Below are positions 31,972 through 41,887 of a DNA stretch of 64,000 bases, one piece after another; positions within the stretch are counted from its first letter, which is position 1, and each line of letters opens with the position of its first letter. The translations under genes and the position numbers were made by a program. Under the pieces are notes generated by a model. The model did no database searches. It was not told the DNA's origin and saw only the letters and a program-made list of their open reading frames with translations. This stretch comes from Mycobacterium interjectum (GTDB taxonomy: Bacteria > Actinomycetota > Actinomycetes > Mycobacteriales > Mycobacteriaceae): assembly GCA_002102225.1 (NCBI GenBank), contig LQPB01000035.1, positions 35,392 through 99,391 of the forward strand, in the 5' to 3' direction.

Positions 31972-31998
31972 GGGAACTCACAGGCTGGGTCTGTCGTT
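31972..31998 (+). promoter_or_regulatory. SigE/SigH-type promoter of sigB
   Basis: GGGAAC is followed 18 bases later by the CGTT/GTT -10 element, the spacing and consensus of extracytoplasmic stress sigma factors SigE and SigH. It lies 40 bases before the sigB start, as known for sigB in M. tuberculosis. Confidence 0.75.
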
Positions 31999-32037
31999 GA
32001 ACCACTTGACAGTACAAAGCCGAACGGGAGGGTCGCT

Positions 32038-32997
32038 ATGGCGAATGCCGGCACAAGCAGGATCGACGGCGATCTGGATGCTCAAAGCCCCGCAGCGGAC
32101 CTGGTGCGCGTCTACCTCAATGGGATTGGTAAGACGGCGCTACTGAACGCGGCGGGCGAAGTCGAACTGGCGAAGCGCATCGAGGCCGGTCTGTACGCCG
32201 AGCATCTGCTCGAGACCCGTAAGCGCCTCGGCGAGAACCGCAAACGCGACCTCGAGGCCGTCGTACGCGATGGCCAGGCCGCGCGCCGTCACCTGCTGGA
32301 AGCGAACCTGCGCCTGGTGGTTTCGCTGGCCAAGCGCTACACGGGCCGCGGTATGCCGTTGCTGGACCTCATCCAGGAGGGCAACCTGGGCCTGATCCGC
32401 GCGATGGAGAAGTTCGACTACACAAAGGGATTCAAGTTCTCGACCTACGCGACGTGGTGGATCCGCCAGGCGATCACCCGCGGGATGGCCGACCAGAGCC
32501 GCACCATCCGTCTGCCCGTCCACCTGGTCGAGCAGGTCAACAAGCTGGCGCGGATCAAGCGGGAGATGCACCAGAACCTGGGACGTGAGGCCACCGACGA
32601 GGAACTGGCCGCGGAATCCGGCATCCCGGTCGAGAAGATCAACGACCTGCTGGAGCACAGCCGCGACCCGGTGAGCCTCGACATGCCGGTCGGCTCCGAG
32701 GAAGAGGCCCCGCTGGGCGACTTCATCGAGGACGCCGAGGCGATGTCCGCGGAAAACGCGGTGATCGCCGAGCTGCTGCACACCGACATCCGCAGCGTGC
32801 TGGCCACTCTCGACGAGCGCGAGCATCAGGTGATCCGGCTGCGCTTCGGCCTGGACGACGGCCAGCCGCGCACCCTGGACCAGATCGGCAAGCTGTTCGG
32901 GCTGTCCCGCGAGCGGGTCCGCCAGATCGAGCGCGACGTGATGTCCAAGCTGCGCAACGGCGAGCGCGCCGACCGGCTGCGGTCGTACGCCAGCTAA
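32038..32997 (+). CDS. sigB: principal-like stress sigma factor SigB
   Basis: This 319-residue sigma factor corresponds to Rv2710. It lacks the long N-terminal region of SigA but shares regions 2-4: [60 protein letters not shown] and [20 protein letters not shown]. It is induced by stress through SigE/SigH in mycobacteria, and the matching promoter is present. The ATG has a GGGAGGG site upstream. A strong hairpin follows 86 bases after the stop. Confidence 0.97.
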   Translation: MANAGTSRIDGDLDAQSPAADLVRVYLNGIGKTALLNAAGEVELAKRIEAGLYAEHLLETRKRLGENRKRDLEAVVRDGQAARRHLLEANLRLVVSLAKRYTGRGMPLLDLIQEGNLGLIRAMEKFDYTKGFKFSTYATWWIRQAITRGMADQSRTIRLPVHLVEQVNKLARIKREMHQNLGREATDEELAAESGIPVEKINDLLEHSRDPVSLDMPVGSEEEAPLGDFIEDAEAMSAENAVIAELLHTDIRSVLATLDEREHQVIRLRFGLDDGQPRTLDQIGKLFGLSRERVRQIERDVMSKLRNGERADRLRSYAS

Positions 32998-33083
32998 GCC
33001 CCCCGCGAGGTAGATCGCCGCGCCCCGCGGCGCCCGGCTCACGCCGCGCGTGCGTCGCCGCCAGAGCGACATAACGAGAGACG

Positions 33084-33114
33084 GTATGCCCGCCGCGCCA
33101 CGCGGCGGGCATAC
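33084..33114 (+). terminator. strong hairpin between sigB and ideR
   Basis: A perfect 14-base stem (GTATGCCCGCCGCG with its complement) encloses a 3-base loop. It has no U-tract, which is normal in mycobacteria. It sits 86 bases past the sigB stop and upstream of the ideR promoter region, so it likely ends sigB transcription. Confidence 0.7.
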
Positions 33115-33186
33115 TGCTTGCCGGGGACGCGTTACACCCATTCGCGCAGCTTGCCAAGTAGACTCGGCGTCAATGGAGGGTGCTGG

Positions 33187-33882
33187 ATGAACGAGCTGGT
33201 TGATACCACCGAGATGTACCTGCGAACCATCTACGACCTCGAGGAAGAGGGCGTGACGCCGCTGCGCGCCCGGATCGCCGAACGTCTCGAGCAGAGCGGT
33301 CCGACCGTCAGCCAGACCGTGTCGCGCATGGAGCGGGATGGGCTCCTGCACGTCGCCGGGGACCGCCACCTGGAGCTCACCGACAAGGGCCGGGCGCTGG
33401 CGGTCGCCGTGATGCGCAAGCACCGCCTGGCCGAACGATTGCTCGTCGACGTCATCGGGGTGCCGTGGGAGGAAGTGCACGCCGAGGCCTGCCGGTGGGA
33501 ACACGTGATGAGCGAGGAAGTCGAACGCCGGCTCGTCAAGGTGCTCAACAACCCGACCACGTCCCCGTTCGGCAACCCGATTCCGGGTCTGTTGGATCTG
33601 GGCGTGGGCCCGGATTCCGGCTCCGACGAGGCCAACCTGGTCCGGCTGACCGAGCTGCCCGCCGGGTCGCCGGTCGCGGTGGTCGTCCGGCAGCTCACCG
33701 AACACGTCCAGGGTGACATCGACCTGATCACCCGGCTGAAGGATGCCGGCGTGGTGCCCAACGCGCGGGTGACCGTCGAGACGGCCCCGGGCGGGAGCGC
33801 GGTCACCATCCTCATCCCGGGCCACGAGAACGTCACCCTGCCGCACGAGATGGCCCACGCCGTCAAGGTCGAGAAGGTCTAA
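33187..33882 (+). CDS. ideR: iron-dependent regulator IdeR
   Basis: This 231-residue DtxR-family regulator corresponds to Rv2711. It represses siderophore genes and activates iron storage when bound to Fe2+. The metal sites are intact: H79, E83 and H98 for the ancillary site; M10, C102, E105 and H106 for the primary site. An N-terminal winged helix, a dimerisation region and a C-terminal SH3-like domain (about 150-231) are present. The ATG gives MNELVDTTEMYLRTIYDLEE, the known N-terminus. A TAGACT box lies 22 bases upstream of the start. Confidence 0.98.
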   Translation: MNELVDTTEMYLRTIYDLEEEGVTPLRARIAERLEQSGPTVSQTVSRMERDGLLHVAGDRHLELTDKGRALAVAVMRKHRLAERLLVDVIGVPWEEVHAEACRWEHVMSEEVERRLVKVLNNPTTSPFGNPIPGLLDLGVGPDSGSDEANLVRLTELPAGSPVAVVVRQLTEHVQGDIDLITRLKDAGVVPNARVTVETAPGGSAVTILIPGHENVTLPHEMAHAVKVEKV

Positions 33883-33898
33883 GCGCCGACCTCCCCCG

Positions 33899-34954
33899 CT
33901 ACCCCGCCCGGCGCCCGAACGGCCGTTGCGGCGGCAGCCGCACCCCCAGCCGCTTGGCCAGCCGGTAGCCGGTGACCGCCAGTTCCCGGATGCGTTCGGG
34001 CCGCAAACCGGACTGCAAGGCTTGATCCAGCATGCCCGCCATCCGATGCTCGGGGTCGCAACGCAGCGCGGCATCCAGCGACACGCCCGCGAGCGGGCCG
34101 TCGCCGCGGACGTACGCACTGAACGCGAGCAACACCAGCGCCTCCACCCGCCAAGGCTCGGGCAGCGAGCGCGCCAGCAGCGCCCACAGCGACTCGGCGT
34201 CGCCGGCGCGCTCGCCGACCGCCAGCGCATAGAGCGTGTCGCGCACCTGCACATCGCCCAGCGCGCAGCCCAGCGCCGCCAGCTGGGTGACCGACGGCGT
34301 TGCGCCGGCGGCCACGCGCGTGGCCAGGGTCAGCGCGCGCCGCACATCGCGGCGGGCGCAGCCGACGGGGTCGTCGCGCTGCGCCGCCTCCCGCTTCGCC
34401 GCCTGCCGCCGCAGCGCGTCGGCCAACCCCGCGCTGCGCGCCGCGTCGAGGGCGATCACGGCCTGCAGGTCGGCCCGCCGCGCGTAGAGCCGCCGGCCGT
34501 CGAGCACCGCCGCCGCGGCCAGCGGGGAGGCGGTGGGATCGTCGATCGCGCCGCCGGCGCCGCAGCGGTCCACGCAATGCCAGCGGCCGCCGAGGGCCAC
34601 CCGGTCCACCACGTGCGCGGCCCACAGCTGAATGTCGTGCCGCGCCAAGGCATCTGCGAGCGTCGCGCAGAGCTGCCGGTGTTCCTCGTTGCAGCCCGGG
34701 CAGTGCGCGCCGTCGGCGTCGACGATCACCGCGATCGCGGCCTCGGGTGCGGCGGCGGCGGCGATGGCGGCCAGGTGCTGCACCCGATCGGTCACGTCCT
34801 CGGACAGATCGACCCGCAACACCGACCCCATTTCGCCGCCGTCCAGCGACACCAAGATCAGTGAATTCTCCGGAACGAAGCCGAGAACGGCCGGTAGCGC
34901 CGCGATCAGCGCGCCGGGGCGGTTGAGTTCGAAATCAGCTCGATGCGTCGTCAT
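33899..34954 (-). CDS. DUF4192 family protein
   Basis: This 351-residue protein corresponds to Rv2712c. The DUF4192 start is clear (RPGALIAALPAVLGFVPENS, VSLDGGEMG), as is an HCPGCNEEH segment that may bind metal. The C-terminal half is helical and Arg/Ala-rich. The ATG at MTTHRADFEL was preferred over a GTG 9 bases upstream. Function unknown; it is divergent from sthA. Confidence 0.8.
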   Translation of the reverse strand: MTTHRADFELNRPGALIAALPAVLGFVPENSLILVSLDGGEMGSVLRVDLSEDVTDRVQHLAAIAAAAAPEAAIAVIVDADGAHCPGCNEEHRQLCATLADALARHDIQLWAAHVVDRVALGGRWHCVDRCGAGGAIDDPTASPLAAAAVLDGRRLYARRADLQAVIALDAARSAGLADALRRQAAKREAAQRDDPVGCARRDVRRALTLATRVAAGATPSVTQLAALGCALGDVQVRDTLYALAVGERAGDAESLWALLARSLPEPWRVEALVLLAFSAYVRGDGPLAGVSLDAALRCDPEHRMAGMLDQALQSGLRPERIRELAVTGYRLAKRLGVRLPPQRPFGRRAG

Positions 34955-35059
34955 GGGCACCAACGCTGACGGCCGGCCCCGTCAGGCCGTGCTCCCGCGA
35001 CGAGGTCCGACCGCTCGTCTGTGGAGAAAGTCTGGACTGTGGGCCTTATCGTCTATCTC

Positions 35060-36475
35060 ATGGGTTCGATGCAGGAGTACGACATCGTCGTCATCGGTTC
35101 GGGGCCGGGCGGCCAGAAGGCCGCCATCGCCTCGGCCAAGCTGGGCAAATCGGTCGCCATCATCGAGCGCGGCCGGATGCTGGGCGGTGTGTGCGTCAAC
35201 ACGGGCACCATCCCGTCAAAGACGTTGCGCGAGGCGGTCCTTTACCTCACCGGGATGAACCAGCGCGAGCTGTATGGGGCCAGTTACCGCGTCAAGGACC
35301 GGATCACGCCGGCCGACCTGCTGGCGCGGACCCAGCACGTGATCGGCAAGGAAGTCGACGTGGTGCGCAATCAGTTGATGCGCAACCGAATCGACCTGCT
35401 GGTCGGCCACGGCCGATTCATCGACCCGCACACCGTCGTCGTGGAGGACCCGGGCCGCCGCGAGATGACGACCGTCACCGGCGAGTACATCGTCATCGCC
35501 ACCGGCACCCGGCCCGCCCGGCCGTCCGGGGTCGAGTTCGACGAGGACCGGGTGCTCGACTCCGACGGGATCCTCGACCTCAAGTCGCTGCCCGCCTCGA
35601 TGGTCGTCGTCGGCGCCGGCGTGATCGGCATCGAGTACGCCTCGATGTTCGCCGCGCTGGGCACCAAGGTGACCGTGGTGGAAAAGCGCGACGACATGCT
35701 GGACTTCTGCGACCCCGAGGTCGTCGAGGCGCTGAAGTTCCACCTGCGCGACCTGGCGGTGACGTTCCGGTTCGGCGAGGAGGTGACCGCGGTCGACGTC
35801 GGCTCCGCGGGCACCGTCACGACCCTGGCCAGCGGCAAGCAGATCCCGGCCGAGACGGTCATGTACTCCGCGGGACGGCAGGGGCAGACCGATCACCTCG
35901 ACCTGCACAACGCCGGCCTCGAGGTCGAAGGCCGCGGGCGGATCTGGGTGGACGACAAGTTCCAGACCAAGGTGGAACACATCTACGCCGTCGGCGACGT
36001 GATCGGGTTCCCGGCGCTGGCCGCGACCTCGATGGAGCAGGGCCGGCTGGCCGCCTACCACGCGTTCGGGGAGGCGTGCGACGGCATCACCGACCTGCAG
36101 CCGATCGGCATCTATTCGATCCCCGAGATCTCCTACGTCGGGGCCACCGAGGTGGAACTGACCAAGAACTCCGTGCCCTACGAGGTGGGCGTGGCGCGGT
36201 ACAAGGAGCTGGCCCGCGGCCAGATCGCCGGCGACTCCTACGGGATGCTCAAGCTGCTGGTCTCCACCGAGGATCGCAAGCTGCTCGGGGTGCACATCTT
36301 CGGCACCAGCGCCACCGAGATGGTGCACATCGGGCAGGCCGTGATGGGCTGCGGCGGCACCGTCGACTACCTGGTCGACGCGGTGTTCAACTATCCGACC
36401 TTCTCCGAGGCCTACAAGGTCGCCGCGCTGGACGTGACCAACAAGATGCGGGCCCTGTCCCAGTTCCGCCGCTGA
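35060..36475 (+). CDS. sthA: soluble pyridine nucleotide transhydrogenase SthA
   Basis: This 471-residue FAD enzyme interconverts NADPH and NADH. The FAD Rossmann motif [13 protein letters not shown], the region [17 protein letters not shown], and the NAD(P) motif [20 protein letters not shown] are present. The second redox cysteine of lipoamide dehydrogenases is threonine here, which is the mark of SthA. The first ATG lies 7 bases after TATCGT (35047-35052) and would be leaderless. The second ATG, 9 bases on, matches the M. tuberculosis length of 468. It is the Rv2713 equivalent. Confidence 0.93.
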   Translation: MGSMQEYDIVVIGSGPGGQKAAIASAKLGKSVAIIERGRMLGGVCVNTGTIPSKTLREAVLYLTGMNQRELYGASYRVKDRITPADLLARTQHVIGKEVDVVRNQLMRNRIDLLVGHGRFIDPHTVVVEDPGRREMTTVTGEYIVIATGTRPARPSGVEFDEDRVLDSDGILDLKSLPASMVVVGAGVIGIEYASMFAALGTKVTVVEKRDDMLDFCDPEVVEALKFHLRDLAVTFRFGEEVTAVDVGSAGTVTTLASGKQIPAETVMYSAGRQGQTDHLDLHNAGLEVEGRGRIWVDDKFQTKVEHIYAVGDVIGFPALAATSMEQGRLAAYHAFGEACDGITDLQPIGIYSIPEISYVGATEVELTKNSVPYEVGVARYKELARGQIAGDSYGMLKLLVSTEDRKLLGVHIFGTSATEMVHIGQAVMGCGGTVDYLVDAVFNYPTFSEAYKVAALDVTNKMRALSQFRR

Positions 36476-36476
36476 C

Positions 36477-37301
36477 TCAGCAGCTGTCGTCGAGGTCGTT
36501 GGGCACCGGGTCGCCGGGACCGCCGGCCTCGGCGCGCGCCAGCAGCTGCGCGGTCTGGGCGTCGAACGGCGCCGAATACGACACGTTGGCGGCGCACCCG
36601 CCGCGCTCGAAACCGCCGATCAGCCCGGTGAGCGTGGTGCCGCTGACCCACGGCGCCCCGCTGGTGCCGTCCACCAGCCCCTCGCACGTCAACGACGGAA
36701 ACCCGCTGTCGTTGACCGAGGTGGTGGCCTGGCAGCCGATGGGCGAGCCACCCACCCCGGCCGCGTACCCGAGCACGGTGACGTGGCTGCCCGGGGGCGG
36801 TGCGACGCCCAGCGCCAGCGCCAGCCCGACGCGCGACTCGACCGAGCCACCGGCGTCGTTGCTGACCCGGGCGATCGCGTAGTCCGCGTGCGGGTCCTTG
36901 CCGGCGGTCCAGCGCGGATCGAGGTAGACGGCGTCGGCCTTCCAGACGTCCGCGGCGGGCGGCGCGGCGTCACCGGCGAACCCGGGGACGAAGGTGATCT
37001 TGGCGGCTCCCGCCAGGCAGTGCGCCGCCGTCATCACCAGGTTTCCCGCCGCCGAATGCACCACCGCCCCCGTACACACGTGCAGCGGGCCGTCGTTGAT
37101 GAAGATCGCGCCGACGCGCCTGTCCGGGTCGACCGGGCGCGCGACGGCCTTCTGCTGGGGCTGGCTGAGCCGCTGCACGGGCGCGGTGGCCACGTCGGCG
37201 GAGACGATCGGGCGCGCGACGGGCTCGGCGGGCCTGGTGCACGACGTCAACAACGTCGCCAGGCCAACCCCCGAGCACAGCAGCACCGTCGATATGCGCA
37301 T
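36477..37301 (-). CDS. trypsin-like serine protease lipoprotein
   Basis: This 274-residue protein has a lipoprotein signal (MRISTVLLCSGVGLATLLTS, then Cys21). The chymotrypsin-fold triad is visible: His in VMTAAHCLAG, Asp in HADYAIARV, Ser in VDGTSGAPWV. Four further cysteines (VCTGAV, GCQATTSV, LTCEGL, GGCAAN) could form disulfides. I do not know of a counterpart between sthA and the PAC2 gene in M. tuberculosis. It converges with sthA (1 base between stops) and has no sign of a partner or inhibitor gene. Substrate unknown; likely a surface or periplasmic protease. Confidence 0.8.
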   Translation of the reverse strand: MRISTVLLCSGVGLATLLTSCTRPAEPVARPIVSADVATAPVQRLSQPQQKAVARPVDPDRRVGAIFINDGPLHVCTGAVVHSAAGNLVMTAAHCLAGAAKITFVPGFAGDAAPPAADVWKADAVYLDPRWTAGKDPHADYAIARVSNDAGGSVESRVGLALALGVAPPPGSHVTVLGYAAGVGGSPIGCQATTSVNDSGFPSLTCEGLVDGTSGAPWVSGTTLTGLIGGFERGGCAANVSYSAPFDAQTAQLLARAEAGGPGDPVPNDLDDSC

Positions 37302-37453
37302 TTGGTGTCCATCATGCCTGACCATGGGGCGGCGGGCAGAGTTGAACCCGCCGGGACGCGTGCGTGTGATTCGGTGTTTCGTTAGGGGTGCCAGTTGATT
37401 CGGGGGACACTTGTTAGGGCACCCTGGAGAGATTCCCGAGAGGAGGAAGCCCG

Positions 37454-38425
37454 ATGGCGCGCCATCACAGTCCGGACGACGGCGACTATCAGCCAGGCCA
37501 GGCCGGCATGTACGAGCTGGAGTTCCCGGCGCCGCAGTTGTCGACGGCCGACGGCCAGGGCCCGGTGCTGGTGCACGCCCTGGAGGGTTTCTCCGACGCG
37601 GGTCACGCCATCCGGCTGGCCTCCACCCACCTCAAGGCGGTGCTGGACGCCGAGCTGGTGGCGTCGTTCGCGATCGACGAACTGCTGGATTACCGGTCGC
37701 GGCGGCCGTTGATGACGTTCAAGACCGACCACTTCACCCAGTACGACGACCCGGAGCTGAGCCTGTACGCGCTGCGGGACAGCGTCGGCACCCCGTTTCT
37801 GCTGCTGGCGGGCATGGAGCCGGACCTGAAGTGGGAGCGCTTCATCACCGCGGTGCGCCTGCTGGCCGAGCGGCTGGGCGTGCGGCGCACCATCGGCCTG
37901 GGCACCGTCCCGATGGCCGTTCCGCACACGCGCCCGATCACGCTGACGGCGCACTCCAACAACAAGGAGCTCATCTCCGACTTCCAGCCCTGGATCTCGG
38001 AGATCCAGGTCCCGGGCAGCGCGTCCAACCTGCTGGAGTACCGGATGGCCCAGCACGGTCACGACGTCGTCGGCTTCACCGTGCACGTCCCGCACTACCT
38101 GACCCAGACCGACTACCCCGCAGCCGCCCAGGCGCTGCTCGAGCAGGTCGCCAGGAGCGGATCGCTCGAGCTGCCGCTGTCGGCGCTGACCGAGGCCGCC
38201 GAAGAGGTCCGGGCCAAAATCGACGAACAGGTCCAGGCGAGCGCGGAAGTGGCTCAAGTGGTGGCCGCGCTCGAGCGCCAGTACGATGCCTTCATCGACG
38301 CTCAGGAGAACAGGTCGTTACTGACTCGCGACGAGGACCTGCCTAGCGGCGACGAGCTTGGTGCCGAGTTCGAGCGATTCCTTGCCCAGCAGGCAGAGAA
38401 GAAGAACGACGACGACCAAACTTGA
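37454..38425 (+). CDS. PAC2 family protein (proteasome assembly chaperone fold)
   Basis: This 323-residue protein corresponds to Rv2714. The PAC2 pattern starts with ELEFPAPQLSTADGQGPVLV and includes HALEGFSDAGHAI, DELLDYRSRRPLMTF and VPHYLTQTDYPAAA. The C-terminal 90 residues look helical and possibly coiled. The start has an AGGAGGAAG site. Family members resemble archaeal-type proteasome chaperones, but a role in the mycobacterial proteasome is not shown here. It is followed after 47 bases by a hydrolase. Confidence 0.85.
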   Translation: MARHHSPDDGDYQPGQAGMYELEFPAPQLSTADGQGPVLVHALEGFSDAGHAIRLASTHLKAVLDAELVASFAIDELLDYRSRRPLMTFKTDHFTQYDDPELSLYALRDSVGTPFLLLAGMEPDLKWERFITAVRLLAERLGVRRTIGLGTVPMAVPHTRPITLTAHSNNKELISDFQPWISEIQVPGSASNLLEYRMAQHGHDVVGFTVHVPHYLTQTDYPAAAQALLEQVARSGSLELPLSALTEAAEEVRAKIDEQVQASAEVAQVVAALERQYDAFIDAQENRSLLTRDEDLPSGDELGAEFERFLAQQAEKKNDDDQT

Positions 38426-38472
38426 GACTCTTTAAAACGCCCATAGCCCGGGCCGACACCAAGGTTGGCGAC

Positions 38473-39504
38473 ATGACCGAGCGCAAGCGCAAGAGCAACC
38501 TTCGCCCGGTGCGTGAAGTGACTGCGCCCACGCTCGAGTTCCGCACCATTCACGGCTACCGGCGGGCCTACCGGATCGCGGGATCCGGGCCGGCGATCCT
38601 GCTGCTGCACGGCATCGGTGACAACTCCACCACCTGGAATGCCGTGCAGGCCAAGCTCGCCCAGCGGTTCACCGTCATCGCCCCCGACCTGCTGGGTCAC
38701 GGGAAATCCGACAAGCCGCGCGCCGACTACTCGGCGGCCGCCTACGCGAACGGGATGCGTGACCTGCTGTCCGTCCTCGACATCGAGCGGGTGACGATCA
38801 TCGGCCACTCGCTGGGCGGCGGGGTGGCCATGCAATTCGCCTACCAGTTCCCGCAATTGGTCGACCGGCTGATCCTGGTCGCGGCGGGCGGCGTCACCAA
38901 GGACGTCAACGTCGTCTTCCGGCTGGCCTCGTTGCCGATGGGCAGCGAGGCGCTGGCGCTGCTGCGGCTGCCGCTGGTGCTGCCGGCGGTTCAGCTGGCG
39001 GGCAAGCTGGCCGGGCTGGCGATCGGATCCACCGCGCTGGGCCACGACCTGCCCAACGTGCTGCGCATCCTCGACGACCTGCCGGAGCCGACGGCCTCGG
39101 CGGCGTTCAGCCGCACCCTGCGGGCGGTGGTGGACTGGCGCGGGCAGATCGTGACGATGCTGGACCGATGTTATTTGACCGAGGCCATCCCGGTTCAGAT
39201 CGTCTGGGGCACCAAGGATGTGGTGGTGCCGGTCCGGCACGCGTGGATGGCGCACGCCGCGATGCCCGGCTCGCGCCTCGAGATCTTCGAGGGCTCGGGC
39301 CACTTCCCTTTCCACGACGACCCGGCCCGCTTCATCGACGTCGTGCAGCGCTTCATCGACAGCACCCAGCCCGCCCAATACGACCAGGCCGCCCTTCGCG
39401 AGCTGCTGCGCACCGGCGGCGGCGAGAAGACCGTCACCGGCCCGGCCGACACCCGCGTCGCGGTGTTGAACGCCATCGGTTCTGACGAGCGCAGCGCCAC
39501 CTGA
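38473..39504 (+). CDS. alpha/beta-hydrolase (probable epoxide hydrolase/esterase type)
   Basis: This 343-residue protein corresponds to Rv2715. Catalytic residues fit the fold: oxyanion LLHGIGDNS, nucleophile elbow GHSLGGG, acid in WGTKDVVVP, and His in GSGHFPFHDDP. The N-terminal 20 residues are basic (ERKRKSNLRPVR). It lies close behind the PAC2 gene. The natural substrate is not known. Confidence 0.85.
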   Translation: MTERKRKSNLRPVREVTAPTLEFRTIHGYRRAYRIAGSGPAILLLHGIGDNSTTWNAVQAKLAQRFTVIAPDLLGHGKSDKPRADYSAAAYANGMRDLLSVLDIERVTIIGHSLGGGVAMQFAYQFPQLVDRLILVAAGGVTKDVNVVFRLASLPMGSEALALLRLPLVLPAVQLAGKLAGLAIGSTALGHDLPNVLRILDDLPEPTASAAFSRTLRAVVDWRGQIVTMLDRCYLTEAIPVQIVWGTKDVVVPVRHAWMAHAAMPGSRLEIFEGSGHFPFHDDPARFIDVVQRFIDSTQPAQYDQAALRELLRTGGGEKTVTGPADTRVAVLNAIGSDERSAT

Positions 39505-39537
39505 TTATTGCGTTGACCCGGCCCGTACAGTCGGGGC

Positions 39538-40224
39538 ATGGGTATCGATGTGACGGTGGTGCGCGTGTTCACCGACACGGACGGCAATTTCGGCAATAGG
39601 CTCGGCGTTGTTGACGCGGGCCGGGTCGGACCCGCGGACCGGCAGCGGCTGGCGACCCAATTGGGTTACAGCGAAACGGTATTCATCGATCTTCCGGCCG
39701 CCGGCGCCACCACCGCGCACGCAAAGATCTACACCCCACGCACCGAACTTCCGTTCGCCGGGCACCCGACCGTCGGTGCGGCGTGGTGGCTGCGCGAGAA
39801 CGGCTGGCCGATCAAGACGCTGCAGGTGCCGGCCGGCCTGGTGCAGGTGAGCTATCCGGGCGAGCGGACCCAGATCAGCGCCCGATCCGAATGGGCCCCG
39901 GAGTTGGCGATCCACGAATTCGACTTCGCGGACGAGGTTTTGGGCGCCGATCCGGCCGACTTTTCCGTCGATGTCGCGCACTATTTGTGGGCGTGGGTCG
40001 ATCGATCGGCGGGCTCGCTGCGCGCGCGGGGGTTCTTCGCGAACCTCGGGGTGCCGGAGGACGAGGCCACCGGGTCCGCGGCGATGCGGCTCACCGACTA
40101 CCTCAGCCGCGACCTGCACATCACGCAGGGCCACGGGTCGGTCATCGAAACCACCTGGAACGCCGAGGGCTGGGTGGGCGTGGCGGGACGCGTCGTCAGC
40201 GACGGTGTCAGGCAGGTCGACTGA
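39538..40224 (+). CDS. PhzF-family epimerase/isomerase
   Basis: This 228-residue protein corresponds to Rv2716. PhzF enzymes have a diaminopimelate-epimerase-like fold without cysteine. The start [20 protein letters not shown], the SETVFI segment (with the catalytic Glu equivalent) and [15 protein letters not shown] are clear, and [15 protein letters not shown] closes the fold. The family length is usually about 280, so this is a short member. ATG lies 6 bases after TACAGT (39526-39531), suggesting a leaderless mRNA. Confidence 0.85.
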   Translation: MGIDVTVVRVFTDTDGNFGNRLGVVDAGRVGPADRQRLATQLGYSETVFIDLPAAGATTAHAKIYTPRTELPFAGHPTVGAAWWLRENGWPIKTLQVPAGLVQVSYPGERTQISARSEWAPELAIHEFDFADEVLGADPADFSVDVAHYLWAWVDRSAGSLRARGFFANLGVPEDEATGSAAMRLTDYLSRDLHITQGHGSVIETTWNAEGWVGVAGRVVSDGVRQVD

Positions 40225-40232
40225 CGCGCGGT

Positions 40233-40727
40233 TCAGCGCCGCCGGTGCAGGACCGCATCGAGGTGATCCTGCAGGGGCTGGCCCACGGCGCCCATCCGCA
40301 CGCAGTAGGACAGCTCGTCGCCGTCGATGCGAAACGAACGGCCGAGCGCGGTCACCTCTTTGGCGGTCGGGGTCAGCCCGATCGCCCCGCCGCCACTCGT
40401 CGACATCTCGACCTCGATGACGTCGCCGGCCACCGTGTAGGTGCCCACCTCGATTTCGGTGATGCCGCTCGGATGGGCCAACACCAGCTCGACCTCTCCC
40501 GGCCGCGGCGCCCGCAGGAACCCGGTCTCGGCGTGCAACGGTTTGCCGTCGGCGACCGCCTTGGTCTTTTGCATGTAGCTCAAAAACGGCTTGCCGACAT
40601 GGGAAAACACAACTTCCTCGAAATAGTCGAAGGGCTGGATCGTCGGGTACTTGCCCGAGCCCCGGCCGGCCCAGGTCCCCAGCAACGGCGCCAGCGCCTC
40701 CAGATCGGGATGCAGATCGGGCGGCAT
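40233..40727 (-). CDS. nitrobindin-like haem-binding beta-barrel protein
   Basis: This 164-residue protein corresponds to Rv2717c, a beta-barrel fatty-acid-binding-like protein of the nitrobindin family. GTWAGRGSGKYPTIQPFDY at residues 17-35 is the signature and the C-terminal LQDHLDAVLHRRR contains the probable haem-ligand histidine. Homologues bind ferric haem and nitric oxide or isomerise peroxynitrite. It lies 9 bases after nrdR on the same strand. Confidence 0.88.
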   Translation of the reverse strand: MPPDLHPDLEALAPLLGTWAGRGSGKYPTIQPFDYFEEVVFSHVGKPFLSYMQKTKAVADGKPLHAETGFLRAPRPGEVELVLAHPSGITEIEVGTYTVAGDVIEVEMSTSGGGAIGLTPTAKEVTALGRSFRIDGDELSYCVRMGAVGQPLQDHLDAVLHRRR

Positions 40728-40736
40728 GCCGACAGC

Positions 40737-41216
40737 CTAGCGAGCGGCCGGCTCCGGATCCGTGGACACGTTGCGGTGCGCGCGCAGCGCCTCGATCTCG
40801 CGCTCGAAATCCTCCGCGGAGGAGAACGACCGGTACACCGAGGCGAACCGCAGGTAGGCCACCTCGTCGAGGTCGCGCAAGGGGCCCAGGATGGCCAGGC
40901 CGACCTCGTGGCTGGGCACCTCGGGCGACCCGCCGGCGCGCACGGTGTCTTCCACCTGTTGGGCAAGCAGATTCAGCGCGTCGTCGTCGACCTGGCGGCC
41001 CTGGCAGGCCCGCCGGACCCCGCTGATGACCTTCTCCCTGCTGAAGGGTTCGGTGACACCGCTGCGCTTGACGACGGCCAGCACCGCCGTTTCGACGGTG
41101 GTGAAGCGCCGCCCACACTCGGGGCACGATCGGCGACGCCGGATGGCCTGGCCTTCATCGGTTTCGCGCGAGTCGATCACCCGGGAATCGGGATGGCGGC
41201 AGAACGGACAGTGCAT
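40737..41216 (-). CDS. nrdR: transcriptional repressor NrdR
   Basis: This 159-residue regulator of ribonucleotide reductase genes corresponds to Rv2718c. It has the zinc ribbon C3, C6, C31 and C34 (MHCPFCRHP and SCPECGRRF) and an ATP-cone domain (about residues 46-136) with [18 protein letters not shown]. The ATG at MHCPFC was preferred to longer starts because the ribbon begins there. Nitrobindin and the LysM gene flank it. Confidence 0.95.
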   Translation of the reverse strand: MHCPFCRHPDSRVIDSRETDEGQAIRRRRSCPECGRRFTTVETAVLAVVKRSGVTEPFSREKVISGVRRACQGRQVDDDALNLLAQQVEDTVRAGGSPEVPSHEVGLAILGPLRDLDEVAYLRFASVYRSFSSAEDFEREIEALRAHRNVSTDPEPAAR

Positions 41217-41316
41217 GACCGCTCCTTCGCCGTGCTCACATCCGGGGTCGCAGAACACCCCGAGCGTACCCGTGCGCTCCCCCGGTTGGCATCGCCGCCT
41301 TTTCGCGCTGCGCGCG

Positions 41317-41814
41317 TCAGCCGACCGGCGCGATCAGCGTCTGACCCGCGGCGACGGACGGCGAGTTGAGGTCGTTGAGTTCCCGAATGCGCTGGGCCAC
41401 CTGGCGGGTCGGCGCGTCGGGCGCCACCCGGTGCGCCACGTCCTGCAGGGACTCGCCGGGTTCGACCCGCACGACGGCGAGCCGATCCGGCACCGCGGCG
41501 GTCGATCCGGGGGTATCGCCGTTGACCGCCTGCCCGATGTTGGCGACCAGCCCCAGCCACAGCGTGATGATCCCGGCGACCAGCGCCAGCCCCACCGTCG
41601 TCGCCACCGTGACGGGGCGCCGCGCGCGGTGCGGCGCGACGGACATCGCGACGCCGGTGCCGTAGTAGCGCGGCGGCGCGCCCGCCGGCCTGGCCGGACC
41701 CGGCCTGCGCGAGCGGGCCAGCCCCTCCCGGCCGTAGCGCAGCACCGGCACCGGCCCGTTGACCGGGCGGCGAACGCCGCTGGTACGCGGCGCGACTGTG
41801 TGGATGATGGTCAT
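41317..41814 (-). CDS. LysM-domain cell-wall protein (ChiZ-like), SOS-associated
   Basis: This 165-residue protein corresponds to Rv2719c, reported as a DNA-damage-induced cell-wall hydrolase (ChiZ) that slows division. A basic cytoplasmic N-terminus with many Arg/Pro is followed by a membrane segment ([19 protein letters not shown]) and a C-terminal LysM ([16 protein letters not shown] to [17 protein letters not shown]). The ATG has a GGAGG site. It faces lexA, and two direct 16-base LexA-like boxes precede it. Confidence 0.88.
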   Translation of the reverse strand: MTIIHTVAPRTSGVRRPVNGPVPVLRYGREGLARSRRPGPARPAGAPPRYYGTGVAMSVAPHRARRPVTVATTVGLALVAGIITLWLGLVANIGQAVNGDTPGSTAAVPDRLAVVRVEPGESLQDVAHRVAPDAPTRQVAQRIRELNDLNSPSVAAGQTLIAPVG

Positions 41815-41839
41815 CTGCGTTCCTCCGGTCAACTCATTC

Positions 41840-41877
41840 TCGCTCGTGTGTTCGACTATAGTCGCTCGTGTGTTCGA
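41840..41877. promoter_or_regulatory. two direct LexA-like boxes upstream of the LysM gene
   Basis: TCGCTCGTGTGTTCGA occurs twice, at 41840-41855 and 41862-41877, 22 bases apart (two helical turns). Its complement starts TCGAACACAC, like the mycobacterial SOS box TCGAAC-N4-GTTCGA with two mismatches in the other half. Confidence 0.6.
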
Positions 41878-41887
41878 AACCCGAACA
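41871..41887. promoter_or_regulatory. overlapping inverted repeat TGTTCG-N5-CGAACA
   Basis: A perfect 6-base inverted repeat with a 5-base spacer overlaps the second LexA-like box. Its spacing differs by one from an SOS box, so it may be a weaker LexA site or a by-product of the overlap. Confidence 0.4.

Noticed and set aside
33115..33186. Possible iron box upstream of ideR
   Set aside because: No 19-base TTAGGTTAGGCTAACCTAA-like palindrome is present.
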